Positions 6,643 to 15,333 of a stretch of 23,878 nt of DNA are shown piece by piece. Location: contig DCTX01000055.1 in the NCBI GenBank assembly GCA_002329325.1, forward strand, positions 1-23,878. Direction: 5' to 3'. Source of the stretch: Anaerolineales bacterium UBA1429. Its GTDB lineage: Bacteria > Chloroflexota > Anaerolineae > UBA1429. The notes below the pieces were generated by a model that saw nothing but the letters and a program-made list of their open reading frames with translations, was not told the DNA's origin and ran no database searches. Position 1 is the stretch's first letter. Each line of letters opens with the position of its first letter. The translations under genes and the position numbers were made by a program.

Positions 6643-6671
6643 ACTATGGATCAAGGCAGCCAAGCTGTCAA
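6643..6671 (-). promoter_or_regulatory. degV promoter
   Basis: The minus strand shows TTGACA (6671-6666), a 17-nt spacer and CATAGT (6648-6643). Initiation near 6636 leaves a leader of about 86 nt before the GTG at 6549. Confidence 0.65.
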
Positions 6672-6781
6672 AACTGGCTCACGGGGATGAGAACGCCCGG
6701 CGCGGGGCCAGCTCCCGCCGCGCGATCCGACCGTATCTCGGCGGGTTGGCGAGCGCCCTGCGCAAAGGGCGGGATCGGCGG

Positions 6782-6810
6782 TTGACGCTGGCGGGCGGCG
6801 CCCCTACAAT
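6782..6810 (+). promoter_or_regulatory. Promoter of the fucose-isomerase-like gene
   Basis: TTGACG (6782-6787), a 17-nt spacer and TACAAT (6805-6810). Initiation near 6817 gives a leader of about 40 nt with AAGGAGG (6844-6850) before the ATG at 6857. Confidence 0.7.
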
Positions 6811-6856
6811 GACGCCGTCACCGAGATCCCTTTACCTGACGCGAAGGAGGAACGCG

Positions 6857-8356
6857 ATGCGAACAACCGCCATTGGCATCGCCATGATGAACGATGAGCG
6901 CCCCCACGTGTGGGAGCAGAACGAAGCCCTCAACATGGGCGTGCTGAACCGCTGGGCCGAGATCATCCGCAGCGGCCTCAAGAACGTGGATGGCTCTGCG
7001 CCCGAGGTCGTGGTCGCCTCGGAGACCATCAAGTCGGTGCGGGTGGCCCAGAAGGTGGGCGAGGAGCTGCGCCGGGCTGGCTGCCGCATCGTCATCATGT
7101 GCTATAACGTATGGAACTTTCCCTTCCTGGTGTGGCCCTTTTTCAACTCCCTGGGCCGCGATATCCCCGTTCTGAGCCTCTCCAACAACAACGGCAAGTA
7201 CCCCGGCAACGTGGGCTTGCTGGCCACCGATGGGGCGCTGCGGCAGGCCGGCGTGCGCACCCATCGCATCGTCGGCGAGATCGACGATCCCGCCGTGCAT
7301 CAGGACGTGTTTGACTGGATCCGCGCCGCCCAGGCCATGACCACCATCCGCAACGAGGTCTTTGGCATGTATGGCGGCCACTCCATGGGCATGGAGACGG
7401 GCTACTTTCACATGGTGCCCACCATCAAGGCCCTGGGCTGCACCACGCGCCAGATCGACCAGCTTCTGCTGACCAAGGTCATGGAGAACGAGGTAGATGA
7501 GGCCGAAGTGCTCAAGGGGCTGCGCTGGTTCGAGGGGCTGCTGGGCGAGCGCCTGCGCTACGATGGCAAGATGCTCACCCCCGAGACCCTCAAGACCCAG
7601 CTCCGCCTCTACCTCGCCATGCAGATCGTCAATGCCGACAAGGGCTTTGACTTTTGCGGGCTCAAGGGCCAGCGCGAGCTGACCGAGTACGTCTGCCTGG
7701 GGGACGTGCCCGAGATGCTGCTCAACGACCCCTACGACTGGCATGGCGCCAAAGAGCCCACCGTCTGTGCGACCGAGGCCGACGCCTATGCCGCCGTGAC
7801 GATGCAGTTGCTCAAGTACATCTCGGGCGGGCTGCCCTCGCTCTTTATGGATGTGCGCCTCTACCTGCCGGAGCTGGGCCTGTGGGATTGGTGCAACTCG
7901 GGCAACCACGCCTCCTGGTACGCCGCCCAGAGCATGGACCCCGTCGAGAATTTCCAGCGGATCACCTTCCATCCCGCCCTCGAGTTCTACTTCAAGGCGG
8001 GGGGCGCGTCGGTCGAGTTCAATGCCAAGCCCGGCCCCATGACCTATGCGCGGCTGGGCCTGTGGGACGACAAGCCCTTTATGGCGATCATGAAAGGCGA
8101 GAGCGTGGGCCTGAGCGAGGAGCAGGCGCGGGCCATCAACGTGCAGACCGATCCCACCTGGCCCCACGTGCACGCACGGCTGAACGCCTCCTTTGACCAG
8201 TTCCTGGCCCTGTTCCCGTGCAACCACGTCCTGGGCACCACGGGCGACCGGGTGCGGGCCCTGGTGTATTTGTGCGAGATGGCGGGCATCACGCCGGTGG
8301 TGCTCGGGCCGGAGGGCCAGCAGCGCCAGTTGCCCATCTGGGAGCTGGTGCGCTAG
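6857..8356 (+). CDS. L-fucose/L-arabinose isomerase family protein
   Basis: The 499-residue protein starts at the ATG at 6857, with AAGGAGG 6 nt upstream. The open frame continues upstream, but that part runs through the promoter. The protein resembles the L-fucose/D-arabinose isomerase fold, in which a metal-dependent enzyme interconverts an aldose and a ketose. The N-terminal half has VIMCYNVWNFPFLV and the Asn-rich NNNGKYPGNVGLLA. The middle has GGHSMGMETGYF. The C-terminal half has FCGLKGQRELTEY, CATEADAYAAVTMQLLKYISGG and LFMDVR; the Glu and Asp of the last two correspond in position to the FucI metal ligands. A late NHVLG may supply the metal His. It is shorter than E. coli FucI (about 590 residues), so it is a divergent subfamily and the substrate is uncertain. 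No fucose transporter or kinase is adjacent. Confidence 0.85.
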   Translation: MRTTAIGIAMMNDERPHVWEQNEALNMGVLNRWAEIIRSGLKNVDGSAPEVVVASETIKSVRVAQKVGEELRRAGCRIVIMCYNVWNFPFLVWPFFNSLGRDIPVLSLSNNNGKYPGNVGLLATDGALRQAGVRTHRIVGEIDDPAVHQDVFDWIRAAQAMTTIRNEVFGMYGGHSMGMETGYFHMVPTIKALGCTTRQIDQLLLTKVMENEVDEAEVLKGLRWFEGLLGERLRYDGKMLTPETLKTQLRLYLAMQIVNADKGFDFCGLKGQRELTEYVCLGDVPEMLLNDPYDWHGAKEPTVCATEADAYAAVTMQLLKYISGGLPSLFMDVRLYLPELGLWDWCNSGNHASWYAAQSMDPVENFQRITFHPALEFYFKAGGASVEFNAKPGPMTYARLGLWDDKPFMAIMKGESVGLSEEQARAINVQTDPTWPHVHARLNASFDQFLALFPCNHVLGTTGDRVRALVYLCEMAGITPVVLGPEGQQRQLPIWELVR

Positions 8357-8376
8357 AGGGCCGATTGCCGCAAGAA

Positions 8377-8407
8377 AACGAGCCGCCCCTTGATGGGGCG
8401 GCTCGTT
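8377..8407 (-). terminator. Intrinsic terminator between convergent genes
   Basis: A perfect 13-bp stem (8377-8389 with 8395-8407) closes a 5-nt loop. On the minus strand it is followed by TTTTCTT, so it is a good terminator for the HEAT-repeat gene that ends 30 nt upstream. It lies 20 nt past the stop of the convergent isomerase gene and may serve both. Confidence 0.85.
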
Positions 8408-8437
8408 GCGTTGGCCGTGATGGCCGCAGCGGCTCAC

Positions 8438-10873
8438 TCAGAGGGCATAGTACAGGCACACGATGTGGGCATCGGTGCTCTCCTCGGTCATGATCTCGCG
8501 ATGGAAGAAGCGCTGCTCCCACTCGTCGGGCTCGACGCCCTGCTCGCTCACCCACTCCCGGAACTGGTCGACGATCTGAGAGTAGACATAGCCCTCTTCG
8601 GGCAGCGGCCGGTAGGTCTCGTGCAGGCGGGATTGATCCACCATGATCATGGTGTGCACTTCGGTGATATCCGGGCGACCGGTCGCCAGGTCGCCAAAGC
8701 TCTCGGTGATGAGGAAGCGCTGCAGCTCTTCGTCCTTGGGCGTAGGCGTAAAGGTCATGACAAAGAGCGACGAGATGCCCCGGAGGGGCTCGGCGTGCTC
8801 GCGGCTGGCGACCCAGAGGCTTTGCAGGGCCGCGGCTGCCGTGAGGCGCACCGTCTCGTTCTCGCTGCCCAGGAGGGTGTACAGGGCCGGCCCTGCCTCC
8901 TGATTGGCGATCTGCCCCAGGATGGCGGTCAGGGCGATCTGCACGCCGGTATCCTCGTCGGTCGTCAGGCGCTCGATCAGTTGGGGCACGGCCAGGTCGC
9001 CCAGGCGCGCCAGGCCACGGGCGGCGGCCAGGCGCACGGGCTCGGCCTCGTCCGAGAGGGCGTCGATCAGCGGCTCGACGGCGCCGACATGGTTGCTGCT
9101 GCCCAGCGCCTCGCCGGCGGCGGCGCGGACCTGGGCGTCTTCGTCCTTGAGGGTCTCGGCCAGGGCGGGGACGGCCGCGTCGCCCAGCATGGCCAGGGCG
9201 TCCGAGGCGCCCACACGCGCTACCGGAGTATCGTGGAGCCGCTGGATGAGCAAGGGCACGGCCTCGGTGGCGCCCAGCATGCCGAGGGACCGGGCGGCAG
9301 CCCCCCGTACGCTCTCATCGGGATCGGAGAGGGCGTTCTTGAGGGGCTCGATGAGCTTCTCAGGCGGCACGGGCTCGAACGCCTTGGTGACGGCCTCCTC
9401 GGCCTCCTCGCCCTCCTCGGCCTCCTCGACTTCCTCGACCTCGGCGACGACCTCCGGGCCGGCTGCGGCCTCGGCGGCCTCCTCCGCTTCCTCGGTCGAC
9501 CCGGCTTCCTCCGCCTCTTCTGCCTCCGCGGCTGCCGCCTTGGCAGCGCGATAGATCCTGCCCAGGGCGAATGCCGCCGAATGGCGCACGCCCCGGTCCT
9601 CGTCCTCCAGGGCCTCCATCAAGGCGGGCACTGCGGGCAGCCCGATCTGGATCAGGGCATTGGTGGGGGGACGCCGCTCGTCCCAGACGGAGTCGTGCAG
9701 GCAGGCGATCAGCGGCTCGATGGCCGCCTCGCCGCAGGCCACAGCGTTGTCCCAGTAGCGCATGGCCACCCAGTAACCGGCGGCCGTCGAAGGATTCGTC
9801 TCATCGGCCGGCTGCCACTTGTGCAGCTCCAGAGAGGCGGCCACAGCCCGCCGGACTGAGGCTTCCGGGTCGGAGAGGGCGCCTACGAGGGCGGGGATGG
9901 CGAGTTCGGCATTGGCCTGCCCCAGGGCGATGGCCGCCTGGCGGCGCACCGTCCAGGCCTCGGCCTTGAGCTGCTCGATCAGCGGCTCGATGGCGGCCTC
10001 GTCGGGGATGCGGGCCAACGCCTGGAGGGCCAGGTCGCGCAGGACCGCGTTGCGGGTGGCAGCCACCTTGCGCAGCGGCTCGGCCGCCCGCGGGCTGGCG
10101 ATGCGGCCCAGGGCATCGATGGTGGAGCGCACCAATAGCGTGTTGTCGGATTCGAGGGCCGCGATGAGGGCGTCCACCGAGGGCTCGCCGATGGTGGCCA
10201 GCGCCTTCATCACGGAGGGGAGCACATGCAGATCGGTGGAGTTGAGGGCCTGCACCAGGGCTTCGATGGCGCGCTCGTTGCCGATCTCGCCCAGGGCCAG
10301 GGCCGCCTTGCCGCGCTCCAGGTTGCGCCGGTCGGCCACCTGCGCGGCCAGGTCGTTTACCGTCTCGGGGCCCATGTTGCGCAGCGTCTGGCGCACAGCA
10401 TCCTGGATCTCGCCCGTGGTCTCGTCCAGCTTGCGGAGCAGGGCAAAGACCGCGCCGGTGCCGACCTGAACCAACGCCTGGCTGGAGACCTCTCGCAGGG
10501 CAGGATCCTCATCCACCAGGGTTGCGATGAGGGTAGGCGTGGCGCCGGCATCGCCAATGGCGCCCAGGGCCTCGATGGCGGTGGTGGCCAGCTCCACGGG
10601 CTCCTCGCTCACCAGTGCGGTGAGGGCATCCACAGCCCTGGGATCGCCGATCTGACCCAGGGAGCGGGCCGCAGCCTGGCGCACGGTAGGATCGTCATCG
10701 GTCAGGCGGAACATGAGGGGCGCGAGCGCTTGTTCATCGCTCATCACCCCCAGCGCCTCGGCGGCCTGGCGACGCACCTCCGCGTCACGATCATAGTCTA
10801 GGGCGCGGATCAGTCCCCGCGTATCCTGATGGGCGACTAGTCGTTCCACATTGGGTGGTCCAAAGAGTGCCAC
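8438..10873 (-). CDS. HEAT-repeat protein with acidic low-complexity insert
   Basis: The protein has 811 residues. The start is a GTG at 10873 with AAGGAGG about 4 nt upstream. Nearly the whole length is made of HEAT/PBS-lyase-like repeats of about 31 residues (pattern A-ALG-IGD--AV--LI-AL-D-D--VR--AA). At least fifteen are visible, forming a curved alpha-solenoid for protein binding. Around residues 440-500 the solenoid is broken by an Ala/Glu-rich acidic stretch (AEAEEAEEAGSTEEAEEA and on), after which repeats resume. The last 120 residues are not repeats and look like a small globular domain (FVMTFTPTPKDEELQRF and TDAHIVCLYYAL). Such proteins act as scaffolds or as phycobilin-lyase-like chaperones. 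No phycobiliprotein context exists here, so a scaffold is more likely. It diverges from the archaemetzincin-like gene. No signal peptide is seen. Confidence 0.85.
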   Translation of the reverse strand: MALFGPPNVERLVAHQDTRGLIRALDYDRDAEVRRQAAEALGVMSDEQALAPLMFRLTDDDPTVRQAAARSLGQIGDPRAVDALTALVSEEPVELATTAIEALGAIGDAGATPTLIATLVDEDPALREVSSQALVQVGTGAVFALLRKLDETTGEIQDAVRQTLRNMGPETVNDLAAQVADRRNLERGKAALALGEIGNERAIEALVQALNSTDLHVLPSVMKALATIGEPSVDALIAALESDNTLLVRSTIDALGRIASPRAAEPLRKVAATRNAVLRDLALQALARIPDEAAIEPLIEQLKAEAWTVRRQAAIALGQANAELAIPALVGALSDPEASVRRAVAASLELHKWQPADETNPSTAAGYWVAMRYWDNAVACGEAAIEPLIACLHDSVWDERRPPTNALIQIGLPAVPALMEALEDEDRGVRHSAAFALGRIYRAAKAAAAEAEEAEEAGSTEEAEEAAEAAAGPEVVAEVEEVEEAEEGEEAEEAVTKAFEPVPPEKLIEPLKNALSDPDESVRGAAARSLGMLGATEAVPLLIQRLHDTPVARVGASDALAMLGDAAVPALAETLKDEDAQVRAAAGEALGSSNHVGAVEPLIDALSDEAEPVRLAAARGLARLGDLAVPQLIERLTTDEDTGVQIALTAILGQIANQEAGPALYTLLGSENETVRLTAAAALQSLWVASREHAEPLRGISSLFVMTFTPTPKDEELQRFLITESFGDLATGRPDITEVHTMIMVDQSRLHETYRPLPEEGYVYSQIVDQFREWVSEQGVEPDEWEQRFFHREIMTEESTDAHIVCLYYAL

Positions 10874-11026
10874 GTTGCCTCCTTGTCAATCACGAACAAA
10901 GCGTCACAGATACGGATCCGAGCAATATGTTACCGTTGCAGTGCGACATCGGCAAATTGGCCTACTCGCGCGGGCGGCGCTGGTCCGAATGGCTTACCCA
11001 AGGCGCCCAAACGCCCCTTGTGGCGC

Positions 11027-11055
11027 TTGCCGCGGCCCCCTGGCCGTGGCATAAT
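11027..11055 (+). promoter_or_regulatory. Promoter of the archaemetzincin-like gene
   Basis: TTGCCG (11027-11032), a 17-nt spacer and CATAAT (11050-11055). Initiation near 11062 gives a leader of about 50 nt. The Shine-Dalgarno is weak (AAAGGG, about 9 nt before the ATG at 11112). Confidence 0.6.
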
Positions 11056-11111
11056 CAGCCTGTGGGCGCGGTCTGGCTCTCGCTGCCGATACATCCCAAA
11101 GGGCAATCGTC

Positions 11112-11831
11112 ATGGCTATCTCTATCTCCCTTACCTGGTCCGAGGGCATCACCGACTGGGAGGCCGACGTATTCACCCGAACAGTCCATGAGACGCTGCA
11201 CTGGCTCTACTTCCGGCGTCTCGATGCCTTCTTCGATCCCCCGATCCGGGTACAGGTCTTTGGCAACTGGATCATCCCCGCCATGGTGGGGCAGGGGCCC
11301 TACTGGGGCAGCCAGTGGTACGTGGACGCGTCCTATGATCACGAGTTGGGGTGCGTCATCGCCCCGTCGTACCTGGAGCTGGTGCGCAACGAGCCCTGGC
11401 AACGGATGACGCCACACCTGGACCTGGCCCTGTTGGAGGAGGATCTGACCGATTTCCCCGCGCCTCTGGCTCGCCACCGCCCCGATTACTACAGTCTGGG
11501 CGCCAGCTTCCCCGGGCAGGCAGCGGTCATGTCCGTGAGCCGGTTGAGGGCGCTGGAGGACGACGAGGAGCAGCGCCTGGCGTTGGCGCGGCTGGTGCGC
11601 CACCACCTGGGGCACGTGCTGGCGATCCCGCCCTTTGAGCGGCAGGATAGGACGCTGCGACGCGGCCTGGAGCTGCACTGCACCAACTGCTGCACCATGC
11701 GCCATGCCGAGACGGTAGAGCAATTGCTGGCCTATGCCAGGGCGGAGGCCCGGGAGCCCTGGCGCTTTTGCCCCACATGCACCGAGGCGCTCCACACAGT
11801 GATGATCCTCCACGGCGGCAACTGGAACTGA
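11112..11831 (+). CDS. Archaemetzincin-like zinc protein lacking the catalytic Glu
   Basis: A 239-residue protein. Archaemetzincins are zinc metalloproteases with the signature HExxHxxGxxHC-x4-CxM-x17-CxxC. Here the order is HHLGH (164-168), a longer connector of 20 residues, then HC (189-190), C194-T-M196, and finally CPTC (220-223). The zinc histidines (164, 168, 189), the Met-turn methionine and the four-cysteine second zinc site are therefore all present. The general-base glutamate of HExxH is replaced by His165, so peptidase activity is doubtful. The upstream 160 residues contain no signal peptide. The match is by motif; overall similarity could not be measured. Alternatives are a zinc-binding pseudoprotease or a family with a relocated catalytic acid. 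It is divergent from the HEAT-repeat gene and has its own promoter. Confidence 0.7.
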   Translation: MAISISLTWSEGITDWEADVFTRTVHETLHWLYFRRLDAFFDPPIRVQVFGNWIIPAMVGQGPYWGSQWYVDASYDHELGCVIAPSYLELVRNEPWQRMTPHLDLALLEEDLTDFPAPLARHRPDYYSLGASFPGQAAVMSVSRLRALEDDEEQRLALARLVRHHLGHVLAIPPFERQDRTLRRGLELHCTNCCTMRHAETVEQLLAYARAEAREPWRFCPTCTEALHTVMILHGGNWN

Positions 11832-11840
11832 GGCCGCCGC

Positions 11841-13118
11841 CTAGCCACGCGCCCTGGCGATCTCGCGCCGCGCGATCTCGACGGCGCGGCGCGCCTTGCC
11901 CAGGTTGCCATGCACGGTATAGACGTCGCGGATGATGAACTCCAGGGCGACTCCCTCCGCTGCCTCCAGCGTCTCGCGCAGATGCCCGGCCCAGGCGTCC
12001 TCGTCCAGCGTCACATCCACGGCAAAGTAGTTGGGGTCGGGCTTGCGAGAGTAGACGATGTCGGTGCCTCGCAAGGCCTCGCCCATGTAGCGCTCGTCAC
12101 ACCAGCGCGAGATGGAGACCTTCTTCAGGTGGGGCAGGGCGCGGATGTCCTCCCAGAAAGGGTGTGCGGGCTCGCAGCAGCCATAGTAGAGCAGCCCCAC
12201 CGGCTCACAGACGGCGGCGTAATAGGGCGCGCAGAACTCGTGGAACATGGCCGGTGAGACGCCCACCGTCTCCTGGCTGTTGGCGCAGCCCCACATATCC
12301 TGCAGGCGGGCCGGGCCGCCATCCAGCGCACGGGCAGGCAACCTGGTGGTATAGTTATAGCTGGAGCCAAAGCTCGCCTGGTTGCCGTTGTTCACCCGCA
12401 GCAACCCCTCAGCCTCTGCCCAGCCCATGATCCGCAAGGCGTTATCTCGCAGGTAGGCCATCAAGCGGTGCACCTCCTCCGGGCTATCGTACATGGCCAG
12501 GAAGAGGGCCTGCATGCCCATCAACTCCACCGCGCGGTGGGTGAGCATGCCGTTGCCAAAGGTGTTGGTGCGGATCACGACCGGCAGCAGGTCGCCCAGC
12601 AGGTCATCCAGGAAGGCCTGGAACGCCAGGGTGGCCTCGCGATCCACGCGGCACTCTGCGGGCCGGAGCAGGTCCAGGTCATGGCGGATATCCCGGATGG
12701 GGTGGTTCCAGCGATAGCCGGTGGCGACGCCCTGGGCGTCGGCGATGGTCTCGCGCGGGATCTCGACGCCGAACTCGTCGATCTCCACCACCCAGCCGAT
12801 GTCATAGGTATCGGGCATGACCTTGTCGTCGCCGATCAGCTCATAGTTGCGCAGATTGACCAGCAAAGGGTACTCGATGCGCCTGCCCAGGTCGCTCTCG
12901 CACTTGAGGGTGCCCGGCGGCATAAAGTCGCGGTCAAAGGTCCAGGTTTCGACGACGACGGGCGGACAGACGTCGCCCCCGGCTCCAGGGGCAGCGTCGT
13001 TAAGGGCGTACCAGAGGCGTCTGCGCGCCTCCATGAGGGGCAGCGCCGCGATCTCGGCCTGCCTGGCGGCCAGGTCGCGCAGGTAGATGCGCTCGCGTTC
13101 TGAGAGTTGCCAGTCCAT
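11841..13118 (-). CDS. Uroporphyrinogen decarboxylase-like (URO-D domain) protein
   Basis: A 425-residue protein, longer than true HemE (about 350). It resembles the URO-D superfamily branch that contains corrinoid:coenzyme methyltransferases and many uncharacterised members. Recognisable parts are FLDDLLGDLLPVVIR, DNALRIMGWAEAEGLLRVN, VGVSPAMFHEFCAPYYAAV, the cysteine-rich YYGCCEPAHPFWEDI (about residues 309-323) and LPHLKKVSISRW. The paired cysteines and the following His are where methyltransferase members place zinc ligands. The arginines of genuine HemE that bind porphyrin carboxylates are not obvious, so heme synthesis is unlikely. A methyl-transfer role is possible. No corrinoid protein gene is adjacent. 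The ATG is preceded by GGAGG at about 4 nt. The gene faces the archaemetzincin-like gene tail to tail, with 9 nt between them. Confidence 0.78.
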   Translation of the reverse strand: MDWQLSERERIYLRDLAARQAEIAALPLMEARRRLWYALNDAAPGAGGDVCPPVVVETWTFDRDFMPPGTLKCESDLGRRIEYPLLVNLRNYELIGDDKVMPDTYDIGWVVEIDEFGVEIPRETIADAQGVATGYRWNHPIRDIRHDLDLLRPAECRVDREATLAFQAFLDDLLGDLLPVVIRTNTFGNGMLTHRAVELMGMQALFLAMYDSPEEVHRLMAYLRDNALRIMGWAEAEGLLRVNNGNQASFGSSYNYTTRLPARALDGGPARLQDMWGCANSQETVGVSPAMFHEFCAPYYAAVCEPVGLLYYGCCEPAHPFWEDIRALPHLKKVSISRWCDERYMGEALRGTDIVYSRKPDPNYFAVDVTLDEDAWAGHLRETLEAAEGVALEFIIRDVYTVHGNLGKARRAVEIARREIARARG

Positions 13119-13182
13119 GGGCCTCCCCGGTTGTGAGAGAAGACGAACGCGTCACTACGAAAGCCGCTTCAGACGAATCGGG

Positions 13183-13374
13183 CGCCGAGCCGCAGCGCGA
13201 ACCGGTTCAGGGCTTCTCTGCGCACTTGGCGCTCTCTGCGCGAGGCCCTCCGCGCCCTCGGCGGCGGGCCAATCGCACGCCAAGCCGCAACGCGAGCCAA
13301 CTGAAGGCCCCCCCCTGCGCTCTTGGCGCTCTCTGCGCGAGATTCCCCACGCCCCAAACGGCGAGCCAATCGCA
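13183..13374. repeat. Two-copy tandem repeat of about 96 bp
   Basis: Copy 1 (13183-13277, 95 bp) and copy 2 (13278-13374, 97 bp) are directly adjacent. They share an identical 20-bp core (13225-13244 and 13322-13341, CTTGGCGCTCTCTGCGCGAG). The starts (CGCCgAGCCGCaGCGCGA) and the ends (GCCAATCGCA) are near-identical, while the rest has diverged. A partial earlier copy may end at 13183 (AATCGGGCGCC). The 283-nt gap between rtcB and the URO-D-like gene (13119-13401) contains nothing else recognisable. The core resembles dispersed intergenic repeats of other genomes, but that needs a genome-wide search. Confidence 0.75.
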
Positions 13375-13401
13375 GGAGGCTTGCGTCAGGAGGTGTGCGG
13401 C

Positions 13402-14853
<1,452 letters not shown>

Positions 14854-14907
14854 GGCAGTTGCCTCCTCTCTCTACCCGATCTGGCAGCGCAATGAGCGAC
14901 GCCGGGC

Positions 14908-15333
14908 TCACACATCAAAGGTGATGGTGGTCTCCAGGCCGCTGGCGGTGGGGCGAATCGCCAGGTCGGCGTAGGTGACGGCCTTGATGCTGCGCCCGGG
15001 TCGCTGGGGGGCGTGGCCGTGGATAGTCGCCCGCAAGGCCGTGCCCTCCATCGCCAGAATCTCAAAGCGGTCAAAGTGTGCGGTCTCGCGGTCGGCCAGA
15101 TAAAGCAGCTCGCCCAGCCAATCCACCAGGAGCGTCTCCGGATCGTCGGCCTGCAGGGCGATCTCGCGCGCCAGGGGGGCCGCCTCGGAGGCGGGCGGCG
15201 GGTAGCGCATGAGGTGGAACATGCCCTGGGCGGCGTGGGCGAACAGGCTGGGCAGGTCGTCTCCGCGCACCCGCAGGGCGAGATCCGCCGTGTGCTCGAT
15301 CTCCACAAAGGGCCGCTCGGGCATGTGCCTCAC
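14908..15333 (-). CDS. Archease, RtcB activator
   Basis: A small protein of 141 residues (138 if started at the second ATG, 15324). Archease speeds up guanylation of RtcB and allows multiple turnover. It shows the family's N-terminal FVEIEHTADLALRVRG, the central LFAHAAQGMFHLM, and ETLLVDWLGELLYLAD. The C-terminus is TITFDV, whose final acidic residue is a metal ligand in characterised archeases. The GTG at 15333 overlaps the TGA of ribF (GTGA), implying translational coupling. The internal ATG has AGTGAGG close upstream and is an equal alternative. Position directly upstream of rtcB supports the assignment. Confidence 0.92.
   Translation of the reverse strand: MRHMPERPFVEIEHTADLALRVRGDDLPSLFAHAAQGMFHLMRYPPPASEAAPLAREIALQADDPETLLVDWLGELLYLADRETAHFDRFEILAMEGTALRATIHGHAPQRPGRSIKAVTYADLAIRPTASGLETTITFDV

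Larger units (their letters stand above)
6550..6856. other. Divergent intergenic region, degV / fucose-isomerase-like
   Basis: No gene is seen. The stretch carries the leftward degV promoter (6643-6671) and the rightward promoter (6782-6810). About 110 nt of GC-rich sequence lie between the two -35 boxes. I could see no further convincing repeat or operator. Confidence 0.6.

Noticed and set aside
8390..9859. Long plus-strand open frame opposite the HEAT-repeat gene
   Set aside because: It mirrors the codon bias of the repeat gene (Gly/Ala/Leu/Arg-rich antisense of a GC-rich gene), has no ribosome site and no recognisable domain. The minus-strand product has clear HEAT repeats.
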